Shown here in pieces: positions 1 to 7,163 of a DNA stretch of 7,273 nt. The stretch lies in assembly GCA_031271375.1 (NCBI GenBank), contig JAISVU010000337.1, positions 1-7,273 on the forward strand, written 5' to 3'. Position 1 is the stretch's first letter; each line of letters begins with the position of its first letter. The translations under genes and the position numbers were made by a program. Source of the DNA: Clostridiales bacterium (GTDB lineage Bacteria; Bacillota; Clostridia; Lachnospirales; WRAX01). The notes below the pieces were generated by a model. That model had not been told where the DNA came from. It did not search any database and was given only the letters and a program-made list of their open reading frames with translations.

Positions 1-770
1 CTGTCCGCTCCGCCGTCCCTGCCGCGGCTTTTACGATGTTCTAAAGTTTCCGCCGGGGTGCTGTTCAACAGAACAGGTATATCGACGCCCTCAAAGAAAT
101 CGCTGTTTCCGTGCGTCCATTCGATAATCAAGACCTTTACATTGCGGAAATCCACGGCATCATACCATAAATCAGCTTCGCCCCGGCCCATGCGCTTAAG
201 GTATATCCTGTCCGCGCTGTTCTTGAACCGGGAAATAATCCCGCTCAACTCGGCGAAGTTGATTTCGTTCGGGGTTCCCAGATAACCCTTCAATCCGCCG
301 CGTCCGGCTTTCTGATATGCCGCGAGCCAAGGATGTTCGCTTGCCATAGCGGGATTTGCGTCCTCCCCCGATTCTTGAAGCTGCATGAGGGTTTGGGAGC
401 GTTCCTCGGAAATAAGCCCGTTTGTGATTAATCCCCTTATGCCGCCGTGCCTGAAGATCCGCAGCCTCTCGGCGTCGTTCTGCGCCGGGATCCTGTGAGG
501 GTAATTATCCCCCGACAGGATATAATTGCCAATGCCGTCATAGTCCAGTTTATGCCCCAGCAGTGACGCGATCTCCGACTTCCCGACCCCGGAGCCGCCG
601 CAGATTGACACAACGGCGCGGCCGCTGGGGCGTTCGCTAAGAACCGGGTTAAGCAAGCCGGTGAGCTTAGGGTATATCTTGTCTGCTTTTAAGACATGGC
701 CTTCGTTTATCGCGATCTTATCCCCCGGCATATCGCCGCTGCGGAGGTTCTGGATACCAGCGGCGTTCAT
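1..770 (-). CDS. P-loop kinase-like protein (adenylylsulfate/uridine kinase-like), 3' end missing
   Basis: An open frame of 256 codons starts with ATG at 768-770 and has no stop before the window edge, so the C-terminus is missing. A Walker A motif GGSGVGKS lies at residues 58-65, after an N-terminal extension of about 50 residues. It is followed by SGDNYPHRIP (about 86-95), placed like the substrate-binding segment of uridine kinase/phosphoribulokinase proteins; IIEWTHG (215-221), a Walker B-like strand; and HRKSRGRD (245-252), an Arg-rich segment resembling a kinase lid. Together these suggest a small-molecule kinase of the P-loop NTPase superfamily; relatives are probably labelled adenylylsulfate or uridine kinase, but the true substrate is unknown. 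The ATG overlaps the esterase stop as ATGA and has only a weak Shine-Dalgarno, which suggests translational coupling. Last gene of the visible operon; a cytoplasmic role on the imported substrate is inference. Confidence 0.82.
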   Translation of the reverse strand, partial: MNAAGIQNLRSGDMPGDKIAINEGHVLKADKIYPKLTGLLNPVLSERPSGRAVVSICGGSGVGKSEIASLLGHKLDYDGIGNYILSGDNYPHRIPAQNDAERLRIFRHGGIRGLITNGLISEERSQTLMQLQESGEDANPAMASEHPWLAAYQKAGRGGLKGYLGTPNEINFAELSGIISRFKNSADRIYLKRMGRGEADLWYDAVDFRNVKVLIIEWTHGNSDFFEGVDIPVLLNSTPAETLEHRKSRGRDGGAD

Positions 771-1555
771 TGTGAATCACCGCACAGCCATTCCATTGAA
801 CGCGGTATAAACCGGTTCCAGAACTGCCAGTCGTGGACACCAGGTTCTTCCTCATAAGTGTGCTTGACGCCAAGCCTCTGAAGGGTTTCATGGAAGCCGC
901 GGTTTTCGTTTATAAGAAAATCCTCGGAGCCGCAGCACATATAAATATTCGGCGTTTCTTCCGGCTTTATGGAAGCCGCCAGGGCCTTGGGGTCGTTATG
1001 CCCGCCTAAAAGGACGCTTAAATCGCCGAATGTGTGGCGGTAGTATGAGTAAGGCGCGACTTGATTGCCTTCGCCCTCTTTCAACTTAGATATGCCGTCG
1101 GTGATAAGGGCGGCGGAGTAACTGATGATATTGCCGAAAACGCCGGGGCTTGCCAAACCGCTGTGGATGGCGCCGAAGCCGCCCATTGATATCCCCGCCA
1201 CCGTTACATCCTTCCTGTCTTTGGAGAGCGGAAAGAACTTGCCCGCGATTTCCGGCAGTTCCCCGCATATGTAATCCTCATACAGCGCGCCTCTCGCGGC
1301 GTCGTTCAGATAAAAGCTGTTCTCGCCGGAGGGCATGATAAACGCCGCCCCGTATTTCCCGGAAAGCTCCTGCAGCGGGGCGTTTTGGATAAAGGCGTTA
1401 TTGTTCTCCGAATATCCGTGGAGCAGATATACCGGCTTGAATACATCAGGCAATGCGGGATAAATGCCGGGCGGTATGTCAGACGGGATTACGACCGTTA
1501 TCTGCGTCTTTCTCCCGAGGGTTTTGGCAAAATAATCAATTTGGAATAAGGCCAT
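767..1555 (-). CDS. Alpha/beta-hydrolase esterase (putative esterase, esterase D-like)
   Basis: A 262-residue protein with the layout of the putative esterase family (esterase D / S-formylglutathione hydrolase-like). An HG oxyanion motif sits in YLLHGYSENN (residues 43-52), the nucleophile elbow is GISMGG with Ser123, the likely acid is Asp212 in CGSEDFLI, and the catalytic His is His241 in GVHDWQFW. The complete triad argues for an active serine hydrolase. No signal peptide or membrane segment is visible, so it should act in the cytoplasm. The ATG at 1553-1555 has AAAGGAG seven bases upstream, overlapping the stop of the NIF3 gene; the gap between the two genes is 12 bases. Its stop overlaps the next start as ATGA. 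In this operon it may remove acyl or other ester groups from an imported sugar; that role is inference, as such enzymes also act on glutathione thioesters or feruloyl esters. Confidence 0.9.
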   Translation of the reverse strand: MALFQIDYFAKTLGRKTQITVVIPSDIPPGIYPALPDVFKPVYLLHGYSENNNAFIQNAPLQELSGKYGAAFIMPSGENSFYLNDAARGALYEDYICGELPEIAGKFFPLSKDRKDVTVAGISMGGFGAIHSGLASPGVFGNIISYSAALITDGISKLKEGEGNQVAPYSYYRHTFGDLSVLLGGHNDPKALAASIKPEETPNIYMCCGSEDFLINENRGFHETLQRLGVKHTYEEEPGVHDWQFWNRFIPRSMEWLCGDSQ

Positions 1556-1567
1556 GCCGATTCTCCT

Positions 1568-2407
1568 TTACAGATAAATATACGGGTCTTTAGCGTCGAC
1601 AAAGGTTACCGGGGCTTGAGCCAGCTCCCGCAGCCATCCTGCCATATGCTTCATTCCCCATTCCTCGCTGCGCTCGTGGCCCGCTATAATCAGCGCCCTC
1701 CTATGGCCGAGCTGGGCGGCGTCGTTGACATATGCCGGAAGCGTCCATTCGTACACATCGCCGCAAACCATTACGTGAATGCCGTGAATCCCCATCGCCC
1801 TCGCGGGCATTTTTTCGTCGCCCAGGCCAAGCGAACCGCCTCCTGCCAAAATGCCCACCCGCGAACAGGCCATGTCCGGGCTGCCGACAATCCTTGTCTT
1901 AACCAAACCTAACTTGGCCTTTAGCTCTTCGGCCAATCCCCGCACTGTCGTTTCGGGTATATCGTAATAATGCCCGAAATCCGCGGCGAAGTCAATGGGT
2001 TTGTCAGTTTTCTCAACGCCGGGGCGGGCATACTGTCCCCAGTCAAGTTCCTTATCAAGTCCTTCGTAAATTTCGTCGGGCTTCCGCATGTGCATATGGT
2101 CGTGGTAACGCCAAATAGCGATACCGGTATCTTCAATGAGCCGCTTCTTTTCCGTGTATACAGGATCATCCGTTAGCCAGTCCGTGTCGTCAGCGCCGCA
2201 GAACCATGTCGGCTCATGCGTGATAATCATGTTAGCCCCCAGTTTATGGGCCTGCCGTATTACGTCGACCGTAGCCATGAAGCTGGTGACAATACCCTTT
2301 ACTTCCATAGTAGGGTTCCCGCAAATAAGCACATCGCATGTGCGTTCCAATTTAAACGGGATGTCCGCCCGTTTAATAATCGCGTCGATAACCTGCTGAA
2401 CCGTCAT
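1568..2407 (-). CDS. NIF3-family protein with divergent metal-site motifs
   Basis: A 279-residue protein recognisable as NIF3/YbgI-like (NIF3-like dinuclear metal-centre family). After an N-terminal helix (TVQQVIDAI) it has the strand and turn IITHEPTWF (residues 61-69), YHDHMH (101-106), and the C-terminal signature IIAGHERSEEWG (240-251), which matches the GH-x-x-SE signature with His244 and Glu248 as ligands. Typical members have HHP and TNLD; here these read HEP and DHMH, so the metal site is partly rebuilt. Family members form hexameric toroids with two metal ions; general function is unsettled, though hydrolase or cyclohydrolase activity has been proposed. The ATG at 2405-2407 follows GGAGG by four bases, and 10 bases separate it from the permease stop. 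Location inside a sugar-transport operon suggests a cytoplasmic hydrolase-like step on the imported compound, but this is inference. Confidence 0.85.
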   Translation of the reverse strand: MTVQQVIDAIIKRADIPFKLERTCDVLICGNPTMEVKGIVTSFMATVDVIRQAHKLGANMIITHEPTWFCGADDTDWLTDDPVYTEKKRLIEDTGIAIWRYHDHMHMRKPDEIYEGLDKELDWGQYARPGVEKTDKPIDFAADFGHYYDIPETTVRGLAEELKAKLGLVKTRIVGSPDMACSRVGILAGGGSLGLGDEKMPARAMGIHGIHVMVCGDVYEWTLPAYVNDAAQLGHRRALIIAGHERSEEWGMKHMAGWLRELAQAPVTFVDAKDPYIYL

Positions 2408-2417
2408 ATTTCCTCCG

Positions 2418-3320
2418 TCAACCCTTGACCGCGCCTACAATAACGCCGCGCACAAGGTATTTTTGTAAAAATGGATAGATAATTACAATCGGAAGTATCC
2501 CGATAACGGCCATAGACATGCGGATGCCGTTGCTTGGGAGCTGCATGACAAGGCTGCCCGTTACATTCGCGTTTGCCGAAGACGTGAGAAATTGTATGTT
2601 GTTCATCATGCGTATCAGCAAATTTTGAATGCCGTAGAATTGCGGCCTGTCAATGTAATAAAAGGCGTTTACCCAATCGTTCCAATACGCCAGCCCTGAG
2701 AAAAGCCCGACCGTCACCATAACCGGGACGCTTAGAGGAAGGACGGTTTTGAAGTATATCCGCAGTTCCCCGGCCCCGTCAATCCGCGCCGCCTCAATTA
2801 AAGCGGGCGGTATGTTGGTTTTATAGTAGTTGCGTACCAGCAGCACGTTTATGGCGCTCATCAGATAGTTAGGCACAATCAACGCCAGATATGAGTTGTT
2901 TATCCCGAAAAAGCGCGCGTAGAGCATGTACTGCGGCACTATTCCGCCCGAAAAAAGCATTGTGAAAAACACGAAGAAAGCCAGCTGATTGCGCCAGCGG
3001 AATTTCTCGTTAGCCATCGTGTATGCCAGCATGCTTGTTATTATCAGATTAACCGTTGTTCCTGCTGCTGTAACGCCTATAGACACAAGGTACGACCTGA
3101 CGATAATCTTAGCCTGCCCAGCCATGTACGAATAGGCGTAGATGCTCCATTCCTTCGGCCATAGGCTGTAACCGTTTTTCAGCAGGGAGGATTCGCTTGT
3201 CAGCGAGGCCATAACAATCAAGATAAACGGCAGGAACGCCAGAAGCGCGACAACCGCTAATCCGGCAACGGCGAATATCCGAAAGGCTTTTTCCCCGCGA
3301 GACATTAATTTACTCATCAT
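2418..3320 (-). CDS. Carbohydrate ABC transporter permease, LplC/YtcP-like
   Basis: A 300-residue integral membrane protein of the MalG-like, CUT1 carbohydrate permease type. Six hydrophobic segments are apparent at about residues 14-37, 75-99, 112-130, 143-163, 197-217 and 268-287. The cytoplasmic EAA loop, EAARIDGAGELR...VLP (176-195), is the docking site for the ABC ATPase. The C-terminal ending RGVIVGAVKG is typical of LplC-type permeases. It should pair with the upstream permease to form the channel. Two ATGs are adjacent (3318-3320 and 3315-3317). The Shine-Dalgarno GGGGAG, overlapping the upstream stop TAG, lies two bases from the first and five from the second, so translation more likely begins at 3317 (299 residues). 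The gap to the upstream permease is seven bases. The sugar transported cannot be deduced. Confidence 0.93.
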   Translation of the reverse strand: MMSKLMSRGEKAFRIFAVAGLAVVALLAFLPFILIVMASLTSESSLLKNGYSLWPKEWSIYAYSYMAGQAKIIVRSYLVSIGVTAAGTTVNLIITSMLAYTMANEKFRWRNQLAFFVFFTMLFSGGIVPQYMLYARFFGINNSYLALIVPNYLMSAINVLLVRNYYKTNIPPALIEAARIDGAGELRIYFKTVLPLSVPVMVTVGLFSGLAYWNDWVNAFYYIDRPQFYGIQNLLIRMMNNIQFLTSSANANVTGSLVMQLPSNGIRMSMAVIGILPIVIIYPFLQKYLVRGVIVGAVKG

Positions 3321-3327
3321 ATCTCCC

Positions 3328-4248
3328 CTAAAACAGTGAATTTTCGGGATTTACGCGCCTTACGGCATAGTTAGCCGTTATTACTAACACGAATCCTACT
3401 ACCGATTGAAACAGGCCCGCCGCCGACGACATTCCAACATTCCCGTACTGCATCAAACCTCTGTAAACATAGGTGTCGATGGTCTGAGTTACGTTGAAGA
3501 GAGCGCCGGAGTTCATTGGAACCTGAGAGAACAACCCGAAATCCGAAGCGAATATCCTCCCGATGGACATTAATAGCATTATAATGACCGTGGGCTTTAT
3601 CATCGGAAGCGTGATATGGAATATCTGACGGAGTTTCCCGGCTCCGTCAATCCTCGCCGACTCGTATATGCCCGTGTCTATTCCGGCGATAGAGGCAATA
3701 TAGACTATGGACGAATATCCAGCCGTTTTCCACAGCTGCGTAATAGTCAGAATAAACGGCCAATACTTTGACTCGGTATACCAGTTTACAGGCTCGAGCC
3801 CGAGCGCAGGCAGCACCGAGGTGTTGATAAGTCCTGTCTCCGGCGTAAGAAGGGCGTAAACGAGGTACGCGACGATAACCATAGACACCAGGTTTGGAAG
3901 CAGTAACCCCGCCTGAAAGAAACGCGCCGCGAACATCTTCGAGACCTCGGCCATCAGCACGGCTATGAACACGGCGCATACAGTCCCTAGAACGATAAAC
4001 GCGAGGTTATACAGAACCGTGTTGCGTATCATTATAAAAGCATCGCTGGTCTGGAACAGGAACTTAAAGTTGTCAAGCCCCACCCAGGGGCTGCTCAGTA
4101 TGCCTTTGGCGTAATCAATCTTTTTAAACGCGATGACCATTCCGAACATCGGCAGATAATTATTGATTACCAGGTACAGCAGCCCCGGCAGGGCGATGAG
4201 AAGGAATGGCAGCTGAGATCTTAAACCGCTTTTATGTTTTACTGCCAT
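3328..4248 (-). CDS. Carbohydrate ABC transporter permease, LplB/YteP-like
   Basis: A 306-residue membrane protein of the MalF-like half of CUT1 importers, in the short LplB form. A basic N-terminus precedes the first hydrophobic segment (about 13-33); others lie near 74-98, 113-134, 164-188, 219-235 and 277-295. The EAA loop ESARIDGAGKLR...TLP (196-215) contacts the ATPase. The ending RRVNPENSLF resembles the C-terminus usual in LplB-type proteins. The ATG at 4246-4248 is preceded by GGGGAGG with a seven-base spacer, and 20 bases separate it from the binding-protein stop. Gene order binding protein, LplB, LplC is the common one. No ATP-binding subunit is found in the window, so a shared MsmX-like ATPase is presumed. 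Confidence 0.94.
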   Translation of the reverse strand: MAVKHKSGLRSQLPFLLIALPGLLYLVINNYLPMFGMVIAFKKIDYAKGILSSPWVGLDNFKFLFQTSDAFIMIRNTVLYNLAFIVLGTVCAVFIAVLMAEVSKMFAARFFQAGLLLPNLVSMVIVAYLVYALLTPETGLINTSVLPALGLEPVNWYTESKYWPFILTITQLWKTAGYSSIVYIASIAGIDTGIYESARIDGAGKLRQIFHITLPMIKPTVIIMLLMSIGRIFASDFGLFSQVPMNSGALFNVTQTIDTYVYRGLMQYGNVGMSSAAGLFQSVVGFVLVITANYAVRRVNPENSLF

Positions 4249-4268
4249 GTTTAATCCTCCCCGTCTCT

Positions 4269-5780
4269 TTATTTGTTTGCTTCAATCCAGGCGTCAAGCT
4301 GGGCCTGCTTCTCGGCGACAACTTTATCAATGCCCGCCGCCTCCAGCGCCTTGTTAAGCTCGGGTATTGCCACGGCGGGATCAAGGCTTCCGCAAACAAG
4401 GCCGGGGATATATTGGTTGTATACGTTGCTCAGAGCGGTCATCTCGTTGACTACATTAGCTGGGTTGAACGTAAACCCGTAATAGGGCGACCTCTTGGAT
4501 TCCACGTTCTGGCGCAGCTTAAGCAGGATATCGTCATAGCTCATTCCAACAGGCTGAAGCTGGAGTTTTTCGGAGCCGACTATGCCGGTGCTGTAAGCGG
4601 CGGTGTATTCTACCGTGTTAATGTCCTTTCCTTCGGGGAAGGCCCAGTGATGCTCGTCAACCTTTACATAGTCCCTGCCCTCGATGCCGTAAAGAATCGT
4701 GTTGATAACGAACTCGTCGGTGTAAAGTATGTTTATCATCCTCATTGCGGCCTCCGGGGACTTAGAGGTGCTGGAAACCGCCGTGGCGAGGCTCGCCGCC
4801 GTCGAATCGAAGTAGAACGGCGCAATCCATTTGCTGCCGATGTTCCGTCCGGTGCTTGCGCTGACGGTCACGCCTATTTCATTGCCGCCGTAGCCGCCTA
4901 TTGTGCTGAACAGACGCCCGGCGTTGAAATATTCCGTCGATGTTGAGGGCGAAGTAGCCATGTCCTGCGGCACATACCCTTTTTCGTACCAATCCCGGAT
5001 TATGTCTATGTACTCGGCGAAAAGCTCCGTCTCGTAAAGGTTCACGACCTCGCCGCTGTCGCCGATAACAACGCCCATGTATGTCACGCGGTCCATCATC
5101 ATATCGACGTCGTTCTCGCCGGCCATCACCTGCATAATCTCGCTGTTTCCTTGATTGAGATTGGCGAAGGGATAAACATCCGGGAACAGTTCCTTGACCT
5201 TGTCAAATACCGGGGGCAGATCGCTGATGCTGTTGATATCGTCGATGGAGAATCCGGTCGCCTCAAGGATATCCTTATCATATATTAGCGTCGGGGTGAT
5301 TGCCATGCCTTTATTAATCGGCACTCCGTAAATCTTGCCGTCAAACTTAAAGGTGTTGAAAGCATCCGCGCCGATATCCTCCGTAAGAATAGCCGTGACG
5401 TCTTTTCCGTATTCGGCAAGCAAATCATCCAAGGGAAGGACTTGGTTCTGGGCCACATAGTTAGGAAGGCCAAGAGGCGTGAAAAGGTCTATCGGCGTGC
5501 CGCTTTGCATTGCCAAGCGTATTCTTTCCTCATACTCGGCGGGGCCGAAGAGCTGGAGCCTGAACTTTACGTTGGCTTCGGGATATGCCTGCGCGATGTG
5601 CTCGTTAATCGCGTCGTTAATGTCATCGTAATTGTCCGCGATGTTCGTAAAGGTTATGCAGTAGAAAACAACCTCCTGCGCCGCGTCCGCCGCCCCGCCG
5701 CCGCTTGTTCCGCCGTCGCCGCATCCCGCGGACATGGTTACGGCGAGAACACAGATAAACAGTGCGATAATACGTTTCAT
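4269..5780 (-). CDS. Extracellular solute-binding lipoprotein of a CUT1 sugar importer (LplA/YtcQ-like)
   Basis: A 503-residue lipoprotein that captures the substrate outside the membrane and delivers it to the two permeases. Its N-terminus MKRIIALFICVLAVTMSAGC is a signal peptide with a lipobox (SAGC), so the mature protein should begin at lipidated Cys20, followed by a Gly/Ala/Asp-rich linker. The body resembles the family 1 solute-binding fold. The C-terminal segment, with SPYYGFTFNPANVVNEM, LEAAGIDKVVAEKQAQLDAW and related residues, resembles the DUF3502-like end of LplA/YtcQ-type proteins. The ATG at 5778-5780 is chosen because GGGAGG stands seven bases upstream and the signal peptide begins there. 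The frame stays open to 5966, but that extension would run into the response-regulator gene and bury the signal peptide. First gene of the six-gene transport operon, 106 bases from the regulator. Confidence 0.93.
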   Translation of the reverse strand: MKRIIALFICVLAVTMSAGCGDGGTSGGGAADAAQEVVFYCITFTNIADNYDDINDAINEHIAQAYPEANVKFRLQLFGPAEYEERIRLAMQSGTPIDLFTPLGLPNYVAQNQVLPLDDLLAEYGKDVTAILTEDIGADAFNTFKFDGKIYGVPINKGMAITPTLIYDKDILEATGFSIDDINSISDLPPVFDKVKELFPDVYPFANLNQGNSEIMQVMAGENDVDMMMDRVTYMGVVIGDSGEVVNLYETELFAEYIDIIRDWYEKGYVPQDMATSPSTSTEYFNAGRLFSTIGGYGGNEIGVTVSASTGRNIGSKWIAPFYFDSTAASLATAVSSTSKSPEAAMRMINILYTDEFVINTILYGIEGRDYVKVDEHHWAFPEGKDINTVEYTAAYSTGIVGSEKLQLQPVGMSYDDILLKLRQNVESKRSPYYGFTFNPANVVNEMTALSNVYNQYIPGLVCGSLDPAVAIPELNKALEAAGIDKVVAEKQAQLDAWIEANK

Positions 5781-5787
5781 CAAAATA

Positions 5788-5793
5788 CCTCCC
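5788..5793 (-). promoter_or_regulatory. Ribosome binding site that fixes the lipoprotein start
   Basis: GGGAGG on the minus strand, seven bases before ATG 5778-5780. It supports this start over the upstream in-frame ATG at 5793-5795, whose own codons contain the Shine-Dalgarno. Confidence 0.8.
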
Positions 5794-5811
5794 ATTGGAT
5801 TATTGTGTGTA

Positions 5812-5840
5812 TTTATAAATATAAAGGATGAATGTGTTAT
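5812..5840 (-). promoter_or_regulatory. Candidate promoter of the transport operon
   Basis: On the minus strand, ATAACA (5835-5840) and TATAAA (5812-5817) are separated by 17 bases. They match the sigma-A consensus at 4 of 6 and 5 of 6 positions. This would start transcription about 25 bases before the lipoprotein ATG. The background is very AT-rich, so a chance match is possible. The weak -35 would suit activation by the adjacent AraC-type regulator (inference). Confidence 0.4.
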
Positions 5841-5851
5841 AAAGCTATAAA
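5836..5851. repeat. Tandem 8-bp direct repeat over the candidate -35 region
   Basis: The plus strand reads GTTATAAA followed directly by GCTATAAA, two copies differing at one base. TATAAA recurs at 5814-5819 and 5820-5825. The repeat overlaps the candidate -35 of the transport operon, so it could be part of an operator for the neighbouring AraC-type regulator. AT-rich composition makes chance a real alternative. Confidence 0.35.
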
Positions 5852-5886
5852 ATATGTATTGTTTTCTTTTAATATTGTACGATATT

Positions 5887-6600
5887 TTATCTATTGTGAC
5901 GGTAGTCGCTGGGAGATATCCCTGTTGATTTGCGGAACAGCGTTGAGAAGTATGAGAAATTATCAAAACCTACGCGCGCGGCGACTTCCGAAACGTTTAA
6001 AGCCGAACCGGCCAGCAACTCCTTGGCCTTTCTCAAGCGCACGCCGTTGACATAATCGGTTAAGCCTTGCCCTATTTTTTCTTTGAACACCTTTGAAAGA
6101 TGGTTAGGCGAAATGAACAAATGCGCCGCCAAACCGTCGCGTGTAATATTCTCGGCATAGTGAGCCTCGATATAGCTTGATATTTTATCTGCGGCCGGGT
6201 CGTTAAATGCCTGGGTAGGCGGCTGGCTTGAGCGGATAGATTTAACCACTCGCGCGACCGTCTCGTTAATCCGCGGCAAATCCAGAGGCTTCGTTATATA
6301 AGCGGAAGCCTCAAAATCCAGCGCTTGTGTCGCGTATGTGAAATCGGCGTGGCAGGTTATAAAGATAAACCTTGCGCTTTTTCCGTTTTCGCGGGCGCGG
6401 CGTATCAAATCAAGGCCGCTGCCTTTAGGCATTTCGATATCACACAGAATCAGCTTGGGGTCGTCGGTTTGAAGCATATCCCAGGCGTCGTGAATGTTAT
6501 AAGCGCAGCGAATGGATTTTGCCCCGAAAGATTCCCAGTTTAACTTTATTCTAAGCACTTCGGTTGTCGGAATGTCGTCGTCTACAATCAGGACATTCAA
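5887..6600 (-). CDS. Two-component response regulator, REC plus AraC-type HTH (YesN-like)
   Basis: A 237-residue cytoplasmic regulator. The receiver domain (about 1-120) has the acidic pocket Asp7-Asp8-Asp9, phosphoacceptor Asp54 in LILCDIEMP, Thr82 and Lys104 in ITKPLD, so every key residue is present. After a short linker, an AraC-type double helix-turn-helix fills about 143-237, with the second-helix signature VSEVAARVGFDNFSYFSTLFRK and ending GISPSDYRHNR. At 237 residues it lacks the long middle region of many YesN proteins. The start is TTG at 6598-6600: a stop codon lies two codons upstream, and GGAGGAG lies seven bases before it. TTG overlaps the kinase stop as TTGA, implying coupling. 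It probably activates the transport operon 106 bases downstream; its partner kinase is broken here, so its phosphorylation state is uncertain. Confidence 0.94.
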   Translation of the reverse strand: MNVLIVDDDIPTTEVLRIKLNWESFGAKSIRCAYNIHDAWDMLQTDDPKLILCDIEMPKGSGLDLIRRARENGKSARFIFITCHADFTYATQALDFEASAYITKPLDLPRINETVARVVKSIRSSQPPTQAFNDPAADKISSYIEAHYAENITRDGLAAHLFISPNHLSKVFKEKIGQGLTDYVNGVRLRKAKELLAGSALNVSEVAARVGFDNFSYFSTLFRKSTGISPSDYRHNR

Positions 6601-7163
6601 TTTTTAGCTCCTCCGTTCGCGTTAGTGACAGGGATCAATATCTGAACGCGCGCTCCGCCGTTTTCAAGGCTTATTAGCTTAAGCAAATCCGGCTTCCCGT
6701 ACAGCAGCTCCAGTGTTCGGCGTATATTGGCGATACCCGTCCCTTGCGCGGGATTGCCGTTTTCCAGCCGGTTCCCAAAACCGCCGCCGTTATCATCTAC
6801 AAAGATACATACATAATCGCTTGAAATTGCTGAAGAAATAGATACCTTTAAAGGCTTTCCGTATTGAAACGCGTGTTTAAACACGTTCTCGGCAAATGTC
6901 TGCACAACAAGCCGGGGCATCTGCACCGCGCCGGATTCGGGCTGTATGCAGACGTTCAGCTCAATATTGCCTGGATAGCGTATTTGCTGCAATTTTATAA
7001 AATCAGCGGCGTGATTTATCTCGTCGGCGACCGTTGACTGTGTTCCGTAATCCATAAGCAGGTAACGCATATAAGACGACAGCGCGGCGATATATTGCTG
7101 TATATCGTCTCCGCGCTCAAGATAGGCCAGGCTGGAAATCGTCGATATCGCGTTTATAGCTAT
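6597..7163 (-). pseudogene. YesM-type sensor histidine kinase, truncated by an insertion (C-terminal part only)
   Basis: The frame is readable from about 7163 to the stop at 6597-6599. It begins INAISTISSLAYLE, which matches the region just after the phosphoacceptor motif (NPHFLYN-type) of HisKA_7TM/YesM-like kinases. Upstream the frame meets a TAA at 7164-7166, and the His motif, HAMP, sensor and membrane segments are absent. The HATPase domain is intact: N-box PRLVVQTFAENVFKH, G1 box VDDNGGGFG and G2 box GTGIANIRR. The first ATG (7068-7070) has no Shine-Dalgarno, so a free 157-residue ATPase fragment is unlikely to be well translated. Its stop overlaps the response-regulator start as TTGA, the usual arrangement for such pairs. 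The normal kinase would be a membrane protein of roughly 550-600 residues that autophosphorylates and signals to the regulator. The break could instead be an assembly join. Confidence 0.85.
6608..6614 (-). promoter_or_regulatory. Ribosome binding site deciding the TTG start of the response regulator
   Basis: GGAGGAG on the minus strand, seven bases before TTG 6598-6600. The nearby ATG at 6594-6596 is out of frame and meets a stop after two codons, so the TTG is the only sensible start. Confidence 0.8.

Noticed and set aside
58..285. Plus-strand open frame of 75 codons near the left edge
   Set aside because: Antisense to the P-loop gene, whose motifs are clear on the minus strand; composition looks like a shadow frame.
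4206..4946. Plus-strand open frame of 246 codons
   Set aside because: It lies antisense to the lipoprotein gene and the start of the LplB-like permease, has no recognisable domain, and the minus-strand genes explain the region fully.
5442..5831. Plus-strand open frame of 129 codons
   Set aside because: Antisense to the lipoprotein signal peptide and N-terminal half; no ribosome binding site or recognisable family.
5871..5886. Inverted repeat after the response regulator as an intrinsic terminator
   Set aside because: The stem is short and nearly all A/T, with no following U tract on the minus strand, so termination is unlikely; kept only as a possible protein-binding site.
5781..5966. N-terminal extension of the solute-binding protein to 5966
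   Set aside because: It would overlap the response-regulator gene by 80 bases and bury the lipoprotein signal peptide; the ribosome binding site at 5788-5793 fixes the start at 5780.
6597..7070. Intact free-standing ATPase protein of 157 residues
   Set aside because: The kinase coding frame continues upstream of this ATG to about 7163 with family-typical residues, and the ATG lacks a ribosome binding site, so it is the tail of a broken kinase.
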